Assembly (NCBI RefSeq): GCF_039710355.1
Contig: NZ_JBDKWZ010000021.1
Coordinates: 62,001 to 126,000 of the forward strand
Source: Rapidithrix thailandica
GTDB taxonomy: Bacteria; Bacteroidota; Bacteroidia; Cytophagales; Flammeovirgaceae
Length of the DNA stretch: 64,000 bases
Reading direction: 5' to 3'
Shown here: positions 1 to 7,572 of the stretch, piece by piece
Layout: each line of letters begins with the position of its first letter
How positions within the stretch are numbered: the first letter of the stretch is position 1
The notes under the pieces: model-generated
What the model was told of the DNA's origin: nothing
What the model saw: the letters and a program-made list of their open reading frames with translations, nothing else
Databases searched by the model: none
Translations under genes and position numbers: made by a program

Positions 1-1545
1 CCGTTTTGTTTTTTCCGCTTCAATGTATTTGTTCATCACTTCAGCCGCATTTCCCCAGCGAACCAAATCAAAGAAGCGGTGTCCTTCCATGGCCAACTCC
101 AGTCTACGCTCCATATGAACCGCCTTACGAGCCTGCGCAAGATCTGCCCATGGGTTTGTATAAAGTTCAATATTGTAATTCGCAGCAGGAGCCGAATTGT
201 CCAAACTCATTACATACTGGCTGTCATGGGCCCGTTGGCGCACTTGGTTTACCAACTCTCTGGCTTCCTCCAACTGATTCAGCTCCACCAACGCCTCCGC
301 TTTCCACAACAGCAAATCCGCATACCGGATGATATAGTAGTTCAAGGCACTGATATAAGGCCAGGTTTGAATTTGCAAAGAAGATTTCGCCGATACAATT
401 CTCTTTTTCGGACCAAAGGGGCCATAGGTAGACAAATCGCGCGCCCAAGAAGCTTCGTATTCTACATCCAAGTCGAGATAGGGAATGCCCGGACGCCCTA
501 CCGTATGATCCAAACGGGGATCTATAAAATCGCTATCCTCCACATCCACATTATCATAAACCGGCAAGCCGTTGGCACTGGTTTTATAGGCATTGATCAG
601 GTTTTGAGAAGGGCGGTGAAAACCGTATTGAGAATAATAAGGCCCTCCGGGTGCTGCCAGCCGGTCACCGATTCCCCCGTTGTAATTGTTAGGCGCTCCG
701 TCATTTACGGTGTGTTGTACGGCAAAAATGACTTCTTTACTATTGTCATTTTCCGGAAGGAAAACATCTCTGAAGTCCGGCAACAATTCGTATTTCTGAC
801 TGGAAATCACTTCATTGGCAGCAGCCAACGCCTCAGTCCATTTTTCCTGAAATATATAACACTTGGTCAAATAGGCTTTGGCGGTGATCTTATTTGGTCT
901 TCCTACGTCTGTTTGGTCCATAGGTAAATTTTCATAAGCCGTTTGGAAATTCTGCTCGATTTTTTCCCATAACTGTTCCGAACTGTATTCCGTATTGGAG
1001 ACGTAATAGTCTTCAATCAAAGTCGCTGACTCATCGATATACGGTACCTGGAAGTAGATTTTTTTCAATTCGAAATAATAATGCCCTCTCAAAAAATTCA
1101 ACTCTCCCCTACGCACCTTTTTCAATTCCGCATCGAACTCTTCCGAAGCATTCAGCAATTGAATGGCTACGTTTACCCGTTTCACTCCTTCGTAAAGAGC
1201 GGCCCACTTGCGTTCCACATCGATGATGGTAGGGTTGATGTTAAAGATTTCCATCAGGTGGATCTGGTTTTGGTCTCCGGTACCCCCTCCACCTTTGTAA
1301 GCATCGTCAGACATTACATCGCCAAAACTCCAGTTAGAGGCAGGAGAATTATAGGCATTGCTGGCTCCGTCAATCTGTCCGTTTAACACGCTGTAGGCGG
1401 CAATGATGGCCCCTTCCACATTCTCAGGATCGGTCATATTTTCCGGTGCGATTTCACCATATGGTGTTTCGTCCAAGAAGCTGTCGGAGCAAGCCGAGGT
1501 TAACAACACCAATGCAAGAAATATATATTTTAATCTGTTTTTCAT
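1..1545 (-). CDS. SusD/RagB-family outer-membrane glycan-binding lipoprotein (3' end cut by window)
   Basis: The frame is open without interruption from an ATG at 1545 to the window edge (515 codons), so the C-terminus is missing. Residues 1-19 form a lipoprotein signal peptide ending in the lipobox LTSAC (Cys19), followed by SDSFLDETP, the usual start of mature SusD proteins. The body is rich in Trp, Tyr and TPR-like helices, and the late block RRLELAMEGHRFFDLVRWG is the family signature of the C-terminal half. SusD proteins sit on the cell surface as a lid over SusC and bind oligosaccharides. The gene starts 61 bp downstream of the SusC stop on the same strand, the normal susC-susD order. 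Family assignment is certain from sequence; the sugar bound is inferred only from the neighbouring GH20 enzyme (N-acetylhexosamine glycans). Confidence 0.93.
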   Translation of the reverse strand, partial: MKNRLKYIFLALVLLTSACSDSFLDETPYGEIAPENMTDPENVEGAIIAAYSVLNGQIDGASNAYNSPASNWSFGDVMSDDAYKGGGGTGDQNQIHLMEIFNINPTIIDVERKWAALYEGVKRVNVAIQLLNASEEFDAELKKVRRGELNFLRGHYYFELKKIYFQVPYIDESATLIEDYYVSNTEYSSEQLWEKIEQNFQTAYENLPMDQTDVGRPNKITAKAYLTKCYIFQEKWTEALAAANEVISSQKYELLPDFRDVFLPENDNSKEVIFAVQHTVNDGAPNNYNGGIGDRLAAPGGPYYSQYGFHRPSQNLINAYKTSANGLPVYDNVDVEDSDFIDPRLDHTVGRPGIPYLDLDVEYEASWARDLSTYGPFGPKKRIVSAKSSLQIQTWPYISALNYYIIRYADLLLWKAEALVELNQLEEARELVNQVRQRAHDSQYVMSLDNSAPAANYNIELYTNPWADLAQARKAVHMERRLELAMEGHRFFDLVRWGNAAEVMNKYIEAEKTKR

Positions 1546-1606
1546 TTTTATTGACTCATTAGAAATTCCTATCAAACATTTGATCATTTGACTCCTTAAG
1601 AGCAAC

Positions 1607-4600
1607 TTAAAAATTCAGGTTAAGCCCCAAAGTAAAAGTCCGGGACGGAGGATAAATTCCCCGGTCTACACCGATATCCAGATTCCGGTTTCTGGAAGAG
1701 TAATTTTGCAAACCGATTTCCGGAGTCATTCCTCCGTAATTGGTAATGGTAAAGACGTTGTTAACTTGCCCGAATACTCTAAGGTCCATGCCTTTCATTT
1801 TATCACTAGGGAAAGTATAACCCAACTGTACATTGTACAACTTGAAATACGATCCCTTTTCAACATAATAAGAGGATACTCTGATATTATTGTTAGGGTC
1901 GTCCAGTGTGAGGCGGGGAATTTCCGCATTCGGATTGTCCGGAGTCCAGGCATTCATTACATCTTCACTTTTGTTATAAGCCGCCTGGTTAAAAAACTCG
2001 GTTTTGTACTTTGTCAGGTTATAAATATCATTTCCGAAGGAAGCGTTGAACAACATGGCCAGATCAAAACCTTTATAATAGAAGTTCATATTAAAACCCA
2101 AGATCAAATCGGGGTGCGGAGAGCCAATATAGGTGCGGTCTGCGTCATCCAGATCGCCATCGCCATCCACATCTTTGAAACGCAAATCACCCGGCTGGGC
2201 ATTCGGCTGTATACCATGTGCATCCACTTCTTCCTGGGATTTAAAAATTCCCATGGCCTCATAGCCGTAAAACGAACCGATCGGTTGTCCGACGGCCGTC
2301 CGGGAAATTTCCTGGTCAAAGTTAACACTGTGCAACGATGAACTCGGAATCCCCAGGTAAGATACGCTGTGTAATTCGGTCAATTCGTTTTTATAGGCCG
2401 TCAGGTTTACGCCTAGGTTATAATTGAGGGCACTGACATTTCCCTTGTATTTTAAGGCAAGTTCCAACCCGCTGTTTTTCATTTTTCCACCATTGATCCA
2501 GGTTCCGTCATTGGTACCTCCATAGGTCAGCGGAATAGGCGAATAGATCAGAATATCGTCTGTAATTTTATTGAAGTACTCGGCTGTCATTTGCAACTTA
2601 TCGTCAAAAAAACCAAAGTCTAGTCCGATGCTGGTCTGGCTGGTCACCTCCCATTTCAAGTTGGGATTGGCGACCCGGGTTTGCACCAAGCCATTTCCTA
2701 TAGCCTCTTGCGCCCCGTCAATGGCATAGTTTGAATAGGTGGCGTTATTTTGATAACTGAATAAGGTAGAATACGCAGGCACCTGTTGGTTGCCGGTTTG
2801 CCCCCAACTCATGCGCAACTTCAAGGAATTGAAAGCACGTCCAAAGTCAAAGAAAGGTTCTTCGCTGATTCTCCAACCTACAGAGAAGGCAGGGAATGTC
2901 CCCCATTTGTTATTGTTCAAGCGAGTGGTTCCGTCTCTACGGAGGGTCGCCGAAAATAAATATTTATCGTTAAAGCTGTAATTCAGTTTTCCAAAGTAGG
3001 ATAACAAAGACCATTCGTTGGCACTGCCCGAGTTCAACTGATTATCCGTACCATAGGACAAGTAACGGAAGTTGGGATCTTCGTAAAGGAAAGATTGTCT
3101 GGAGGCCGAAAAGCCTTCGTAATAATACTGTATGGCTTCCTGGCCTAACAACACATCAAAACTATGCTTCCCGAAATCCCGCTGATAGTTCAAGGTATTC
3201 GACCAAGTTAATTGATAGTTGAATGAGTTGTTGGTACCCAAGCTGTTGACGTTCCGGGAAACCAAAATTTCATCAAATTTCGGTGAAAAGCCCCGGTAAT
3301 TGTAGTTTTGGAAATCTATTCCAATATTCGTTTTGAACGAAAAGTACTTGAGGTCAAGTTCGGCAAAGGCATTTCCCAGGATACGGATATTCTTCTTCAC
3401 ATTGTCCTTTCCACGGTGCAAACTTCCCAAAGGATTCGCCAAATCGTTCAGAGGATTTCCCCCAAAATTTCCTTCTGAGTCTCTCACCGGAACGATGGAC
3501 GGGAATTGAAAGGCATCGTATACAATACTACCCAAAGAAGTGTTTATCCCTACATCGGTTGTCCGCGAAAAAGTAGCGGAAAAGTTCTCCCCAACATTGA
3601 TCAGGTTCTTGATTTTGTAACTGGAATTAAAACGGGCAGTATACCTTTCAAACCCCGTATATTTAATAATTCCTTCCTGATTGTAATACCCTAAAGTTAA
3701 GGCATGCCTTCCTTTTTCATTGCCTTTGGATACGGATAAGTTGTACGATTGCACAGCCGCCGGTTCAAAGATTTCCTGTACCCAATCCACATCGGCACTT
3801 GGGAGGGTTTGTTCCTCATTCAACCATTGAGGAACAACGGCTTGGTTCGGGTCATCACCATACACATCGCTGGAAGGAGTTCCCCCATCGTTTTTTACAG
3901 CTTGCCACAACATGTCACCATATTGCCGGGCCGAAAGCATTTTAGGCAAGTTAAAAGCCTTTTGAATTCCTCCGTAAGCGTTGAATGAAATAGTACTTTC
4001 TTCTCCCGAACCTTGTTTGGTGGTGATCACGACCACTCCGTTTGCCGCTCTCGATCCGTAAATAGAAGCCGCTGCGGCATCTTTCAATACTTGGATGGAT
4101 TCGATATCGGCGGGATTGACCGTATTTAAACCTCCCGACACAGGGACCCCGTCTATGACATAAAGCGGATCATTGTTATTGATGGTGCCATAGCCTCTGA
4201 TCCTCACCGTCACGTTTCCTCCCGGAGCATTATCGGTCAGCACCTGTACACCGGCCATCCGGCCGTCCAGCATTTTGTCGATACTGGCCGTTGGCAACGA
4301 TTTTACTTCCTCCGGATTGATGGTTGCCACAGAACCGGTAATGTCTTTTTTCTCTTGTATATCGTATCCCATCACTACCAGTTCTTCCAATTGTGTAGCA
4401 TCCGGCTGTAAAGCTACTTCCACCCGGGATTTGCCGGAAATATTTATTTCGGAGGTCACATAGCCCATATACGAAATGGCCAGCATTTGGTAAGTATCCG
4501 GAAAAGAGAGCTTAAATTCTCCGTTGAAATCGGTAATGGTACCCATGGTTGTCCCCACCACTACCACAGAGGCCCCCGGAAGCGGTTCTCCGGATTCTTC

Positions 4601-5032
4601 ATCGGTTACTTTTCCGGAAACGGTGATATCTTTTACCAGCTCCTCACTCACTTCTACACGTTGTTGTGGCTCTTCCAAGCGGTCAATTACATAAATGTTT
4701 TGATTGATCCTTTTGAAATTGAAAGCGGTCTGTTGAGCGATGTTTTCCAAAACGGTTTTCAAGCTCCCATTTTGAATATGCAGGTCTACCAAACCGGCAC
4801 TTTGATTGACTTTGGCATTATAGGCAAACTGAAAATCGGTTTTCAGTTCTATTTCGGAAAGGACTTCGGTCAATCGCACCTGACGGAGGTTGATCGAAAT
4901 CCTCACTTCTTCAAGACTCTGACTTGAGGAGGGGCTTGCTACCAGGAGTTGAATAGCGGCCACCTGAATGAAAAATACATATAATAATTGCCTTGACACA
5001 ACCAGAAATAGGTTTTGTAAGTGATGTTTCAT
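1607..5032 (-). CDS. SusC/RagA-family TonB-dependent transporter with STN signalling domain
   Basis: 1141 residues. Order of parts: N-terminal hydrophobic signal segment (about 15-33), an STN (secretin/TonB N-terminal) domain at about 43-115, a carboxypeptidase-D regulatory-like fold at about 137-207 (GKVTDEESGEPLPGASVVVV), the conserved EELVVMGY box near 216, the plug domain (about 225-345, with PLYVIDGVPVSG and SIYGSRAANGVVVITTKQG), then a beta-barrel ending in a terminal Phe (LNLNF). SusC imports oligosaccharides across the outer membrane using TonB energy. The STN domain marks it as a transducer that signals to the FecR anti-sigma encoded just upstream, so substrate uptake probably controls the sigma factor. 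Cotranscribed with fecR upstream and susD downstream. Family certain; substrate inferred. Confidence 0.95.
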   Translation of the reverse strand: MKHHLQNLFLVVSRQLLYVFFIQVAAIQLLVASPSSSQSLEEVRISINLRQVRLTEVLSEIELKTDFQFAYNAKVNQSAGLVDLHIQNGSLKTVLENIAQQTAFNFKRINQNIYVIDRLEEPQQRVEVSEELVKDITVSGKVTDEESGEPLPGASVVVVGTTMGTITDFNGEFKLSFPDTYQMLAISYMGYVTSEINISGKSRVEVALQPDATQLEELVVMGYDIQEKKDITGSVATINPEEVKSLPTASIDKMLDGRMAGVQVLTDNAPGGNVTVRIRGYGTINNNDPLYVIDGVPVSGGLNTVNPADIESIQVLKDAAAASIYGSRAANGVVVITTKQGSGEESTISFNAYGGIQKAFNLPKMLSARQYGDMLWQAVKNDGGTPSSDVYGDDPNQAVVPQWLNEEQTLPSADVDWVQEIFEPAAVQSYNLSVSKGNEKGRHALTLGYYNQEGIIKYTGFERYTARFNSSYKIKNLINVGENFSATFSRTTDVGINTSLGSIVYDAFQFPSIVPVRDSEGNFGGNPLNDLANPLGSLHRGKDNVKKNIRILGNAFAELDLKYFSFKTNIGIDFQNYNYRGFSPKFDEILVSRNVNSLGTNNSFNYQLTWSNTLNYQRDFGKHSFDVLLGQEAIQYYYEGFSASRQSFLYEDPNFRYLSYGTDNQLNSGSANEWSLLSYFGKLNYSFNDKYLFSATLRRDGTTRLNNNKWGTFPAFSVGWRISEEPFFDFGRAFNSLKLRMSWGQTGNQQVPAYSTLFSYQNNATYSNYAIDGAQEAIGNGLVQTRVANPNLKWEVTSQTSIGLDFGFFDDKLQMTAEYFNKITDDILIYSPIPLTYGGTNDGTWINGGKMKNSGLELALKYKGNVSALNYNLGVNLTAYKNELTELHSVSYLGIPSSSLHSVNFDQEISRTAVGQPIGSFYGYEAMGIFKSQEEVDAHGIQPNAQPGDLRFKDVDGDGDLDDADRTYIGSPHPDLILGFNMNFYYKGFDLAMLFNASFGNDIYNLTKYKTEFFNQAAYNKSEDVMNAWTPDNPNAEIPRLTLDDPNNNIRVSSYYVEKGSYFKLYNVQLGYTFPSDKMKGMDLRVFGQVNNVFTITNYGGMTPEIGLQNYSSRNRNLDIGVDRGIYPPSRTFTLGLNLNF

Positions 5033-5065
5033 ACTTTTATAAAATTATAGTTTATGATCGCTTTG

Positions 5066-5156
5066 GCCCAAGCCTGATCTCTTGGGCGAAGTAATAAGTC
5101 CGGAACTGCTGCAACAGCTCTGGACTTTTTTTATTCCTTACCCGGTAAGGAATAAA
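5066..5156 (-). promoter_or_regulatory. Three consecutive hairpins in the fecR-susC leader
   Basis: The 210-bp gap between fecR and susC holds three stem-loops. One is a perfect 13-bp palindrome with a single-base centre: TTTATTCCTTACC at 5130-5142 against GGTAAGGAATAAA at 5144-5156. The second is formed by AAGTCC (5096-5101 region) and GGACTT (about 5122-5127), with an inner GCTG/CAGC pair. The third pairs GCCCAAG (5066-5072) with CTTGGGC (5081-5087). They would lie in the susC 5' leader of the transcript. The second is followed by a T-run on the plus strand, so it could also terminate antisense transcription. Structure is seen directly; a regulatory role is inference. Confidence 0.5.
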
Positions 5157-5242
5157 TATGCAGGTTCGGATTTACCGTTTTTTCATAGGCAAAAAGTTTT
5201 GAGTAAACAGTTTTCGAAGAGCATCATCTATGAGCTAGTTCT

Positions 5243-6271
5243 CTAGTTTTTACATCCTTTTCCCGTAATGACCACCTTCCTGTCATTGACAAATTTGTAA
5301 TTAAAATCGACCAATAATTTTAAGCCATTCAACACATTCTTCAAGTTTTCATCTTTATAATTGGCCCGTACCAGGCACTTGCTCGCCAAAGTGTTGTTCA
5401 TGGAAATCTCTACATTGTACCACCGTTCCAAAGTTTTCATCACTTCTGACAAGGGTACCATTTCAAAATACAAGGCATTGTTTTTCCAAGCCAAGTAAGG
5501 CGTCAGATCTACTTCTGTTACCGCAATCGAATGGTCGGTAAGTAGAAACTTCCCTTGTTGGTTGGGAACCAACACTACGTCTTCCACTTCCGAAGCCTCT
5601 TCTTGCTCCAAAACCTTCTTTTTTGCGGCCACTTTTACTTTCCCGGTAGCCACTGTCACCTCTACCCTGTCAGACGGAAATGCCTGGATATTAAAGGAAG
5701 TCCCCAACACGGTAGTCATCAAGCCGTTTGATTCCACTACAAAGGGTTTTTGAGGGTTGCGTGCCACATCAAAAAAGGCTTCTCCTTTTAATAAGATCTC
5801 CCTGGCCGTATCTGCAAATACTGCCGGGTAAGTAATGGAACTTTCCGCATTGAGCATCACCACCGAACCATCGGCCAAAGTAATGCTTAAGCGTTGGCCT
5901 TTGTCGGTTGACTTGGTGAGGTACTTTACCTCTGATTTTTCAGGTTCCTTTTGCGCAGGTTGAACGGTAAGCCAAACCAATGCCCCTAACAAAAACAATG
6001 AAGCGGCAATACGGGTAAACTGCCGGAACCCCGGCTTCAAGCGTTTTACAGGAGCAGATGTTTTTTTTCTGATTTGTGTCAGAAGAAATTGAGTACTCTC
6101 CTCGTCCAACTGGGCCCCTTGTTTTTTTTCCCATTCTTTTCTCATCAAACCCTCCAACTCTTCATCGCTCCCGTACTTCTCCATCAAATAATAAAGCTCT
6201 TGCAGCTCTTCCCGGGTACAGCCTTGCTTCTGTAGCTTTGACGTTAAATATTTTTTTCTTGTAAATGTCAT
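5243..6271 (-). CDS. FecR-family anti-sigma factor
   Basis: 342 residues with the standard Bacteroidota FecR layout: a short cytoplasmic N-terminal region (about 1-85) that would hold the sigma factor, one membrane-spanning helix at about 87-104 (RIAASLFLLGALVWLTVQ), the periplasmic FecR domain at about 120-215 (ADGSVVMLNAESSITYP, GEAFFDVARNPQKPFVVES, VLGTSFNIQAFP) and a DUF4974 domain at about 266-336 that contacts the STN domain of the partner transporter. It lies 112 bp downstream of the sigma gene and 210 bp upstream of susC, all on the minus strand. Role by family knowledge: keeps the ECF sigma inactive until SusC senses its glycan. Confidence 0.93.
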   Translation of the reverse strand: MTFTRKKYLTSKLQKQGCTREELQELYYLMEKYGSDEELEGLMRKEWEKKQGAQLDEESTQFLLTQIRKKTSAPVKRLKPGFRQFTRIAASLFLLGALVWLTVQPAQKEPEKSEVKYLTKSTDKGQRLSITLADGSVVMLNAESSITYPAVFADTAREILLKGEAFFDVARNPQKPFVVESNGLMTTVLGTSFNIQAFPSDRVEVTVATGKVKVAAKKKVLEQEEASEVEDVVLVPNQQGKFLLTDHSIAVTEVDLTPYLAWKNNALYFEMVPLSEVMKTLERWYNVEISMNNTLASKCLVRANYKDENLKNVLNGLKLLVDFNYKFVNDRKVVITGKGCKN

Positions 6272-6383
6272 ATCAAATAAGACAAGTCAGGCCAAGCAGT
6301 AACCTTCAGCATTTATCTTGTTTTTATTCTAATACTTTTAAGTGCAGGGATGGGGTGAAGTCAATAATCAAAAAAACCGGAAA

Positions 6384-6989
6384 TTAACGGTTCATTAATA
6401 TTGCGATAACAATAAGGAGAAAGTCCGTCATGGGAGCGATATGGGTTCGAAGCGTTTTCAGCGCCAGGCGTAAGTGCGTTTTGACGGAATTGACAGAAAT
6501 GCCCATTTTATCTGCGATTTCCTGATGGGAAAGCTGTTTGTACCGGCTTAATTTATACACATTTCTCTGTTGGGGGGAGAGTTCATCCACTACTTTCTCT
6601 TCTATTTTCTTGATTTCCAGAAAGGTCAGATTTTCCTCTATCGTATTCTCACTGAACTCAGCGGCCTGAAACGGATGGTTCATTTCAAACTCTCGGCTAT
6701 AACGGGCCTGGTGATCTTTGATCTGGTTTTTAGCGATGGTATACAGGTAGGCACTTAGAGATTTATCCGCATCAATCCGTTCCCGTTTTTCCCACAGCCG
6801 GACAAAAGTTTCCTGAACAATTTCTTTACTTAACTCTTCGGAAGCCAAGAGTTTCAAGCAATATCCATAGAGTTTATCTTTAAACAGATAGTAGACCTGT
6901 TCAAAAGCTTTCGTATCTCCCTTACTGAGCTTTTTAGCAAGTTTTTGTTGCGATATGTAAAGAGGACTTTTGATAAGTGTATTGTTTTT
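6384..6989 (-). CDS. ECF sigma-70 factor, 5' end disrupted or using an unusual start
   Basis: From the stop at 6384 the frame runs back open to 6989. It carries sigma region 2 (KGDTKAFEQVYYLFKDKLYG, then ETFVRLWEKRE) and region 4 with a helix-turn-helix (LSHQEIADKMGISVNSVKTH). The first usual start codon in this frame is a TTG at 6857, but starting there would delete half of region 2.1, so the real protein must begin earlier. No in-frame ATG, GTG or TTG exists upstream of 6857. An ATG at 6996 is in another frame and would join exactly if one A were removed from the A6 run (complement of 6985-6990), giving a normal ~203-residue ECF sigma. Either the sequence has a homopolymer error, the gene is frameshifted, or it starts at a rare codon (ATA at 6956). 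It would direct transcription of the susCD locus under FecR control. Confidence 0.8.
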   Translation of the reverse strand, partial: KNNTLIKSPLYISQQKLAKKLSKGDTKAFEQVYYLFKDKLYGYCLKLLASEELSKEIVQETFVRLWEKRERIDADKSLSAYLYTIAKNQIKDHQARYSREFEMNHPFQAAEFSENTIEENLTFLEIKKIEEKVVDELSPQQRNVYKLSRYKQLSHQEIADKMGISVNSVKTHLRLALKTLRTHIAPMTDFLLIVIAILMNR

Positions 6990-6996
6990 TCACCAT

Positions 6997-7572
6997 CAAA
7001 GAAAAAGAATTACACAGGTTTAAGCAATCCTGAATCATCAATTAATTGTTAAGCTTGGAGATCCATAGACGTAAAACACCAACAAGCTTCAGTTACTATT
7101 TAGCCACCTTACTTATTGAGCCGTTTGTATTACCTATAGCCATACAAAGGCTTGATGACGGTTCTAATTCCCTTGCCGGAATTTGAAATTGATTGGCAAA
7201 ATATTGATTTAAATGAAATTTTCCTAAATTTTCAATAGAAGTTCTAATCAGTCACCTGGTTTTTCAAACCGATATACCTGCCCTTTGTGAGGGCTTGACC
7301 TTGCAAATAAAATTCACCCTTTTAAATATCTTCTGTGCACCACATTTCTTATCAGCGGTTTTTATTACTTTTGGAGAATGCTACTTCGAATGCCAATAAA
7401 CACAAAATAATTTTCACAACAACCGTGAAAAATCCGTCTTTTTACTCACCTATTCAATAAGGACTTCCTTCAATCAAGAATTGAATTTGAATCCTTTTTC
7501 CTATTTGCCAGAAAAAAGAGCTGAAATTCAACTATCAAAATGTTATAAAAAAATGTAAATGTATAAGTAATT
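6997..7572. other. Divergent intergenic region between sigma gene and GH20 gene
   Basis: 576 bp without a credible coding frame. It separates the divergent sigma-fecR-susCD operon and the hexosaminidase gene, so both promoters should lie here. One plus-strand match to the Bacteroidota -7 box is TACTTTTG at 7366-7373, about 200 bp ahead of the GH20 start, without a clear TTG at the -33 spacing. A short inverted repeat (TTCAAT / ATTGAA) lies near 7471-7488. No tRNA or repeat seen. Confidence 0.4.

Noticed and set aside
79..927. Long plus-strand open frame opposite the SusD gene
   Set aside because: It is the antisense shadow of the SusD frame, with no plausible protein features; the minus-strand frame has a lipobox and family signatures.
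1706..2341. Plus-strand frame of 211 codons opposite SusC
   Set aside because: Antisense shadow of a typical TonB-dependent transporter sequence.
6984..6996. A-rich stretch considered as a -1 ribosomal frameshift signal in the sigma gene
   Set aside because: The A6-C sequence resembles a slippery site, but the codon phase shows a +1 (not -1) change would be needed.
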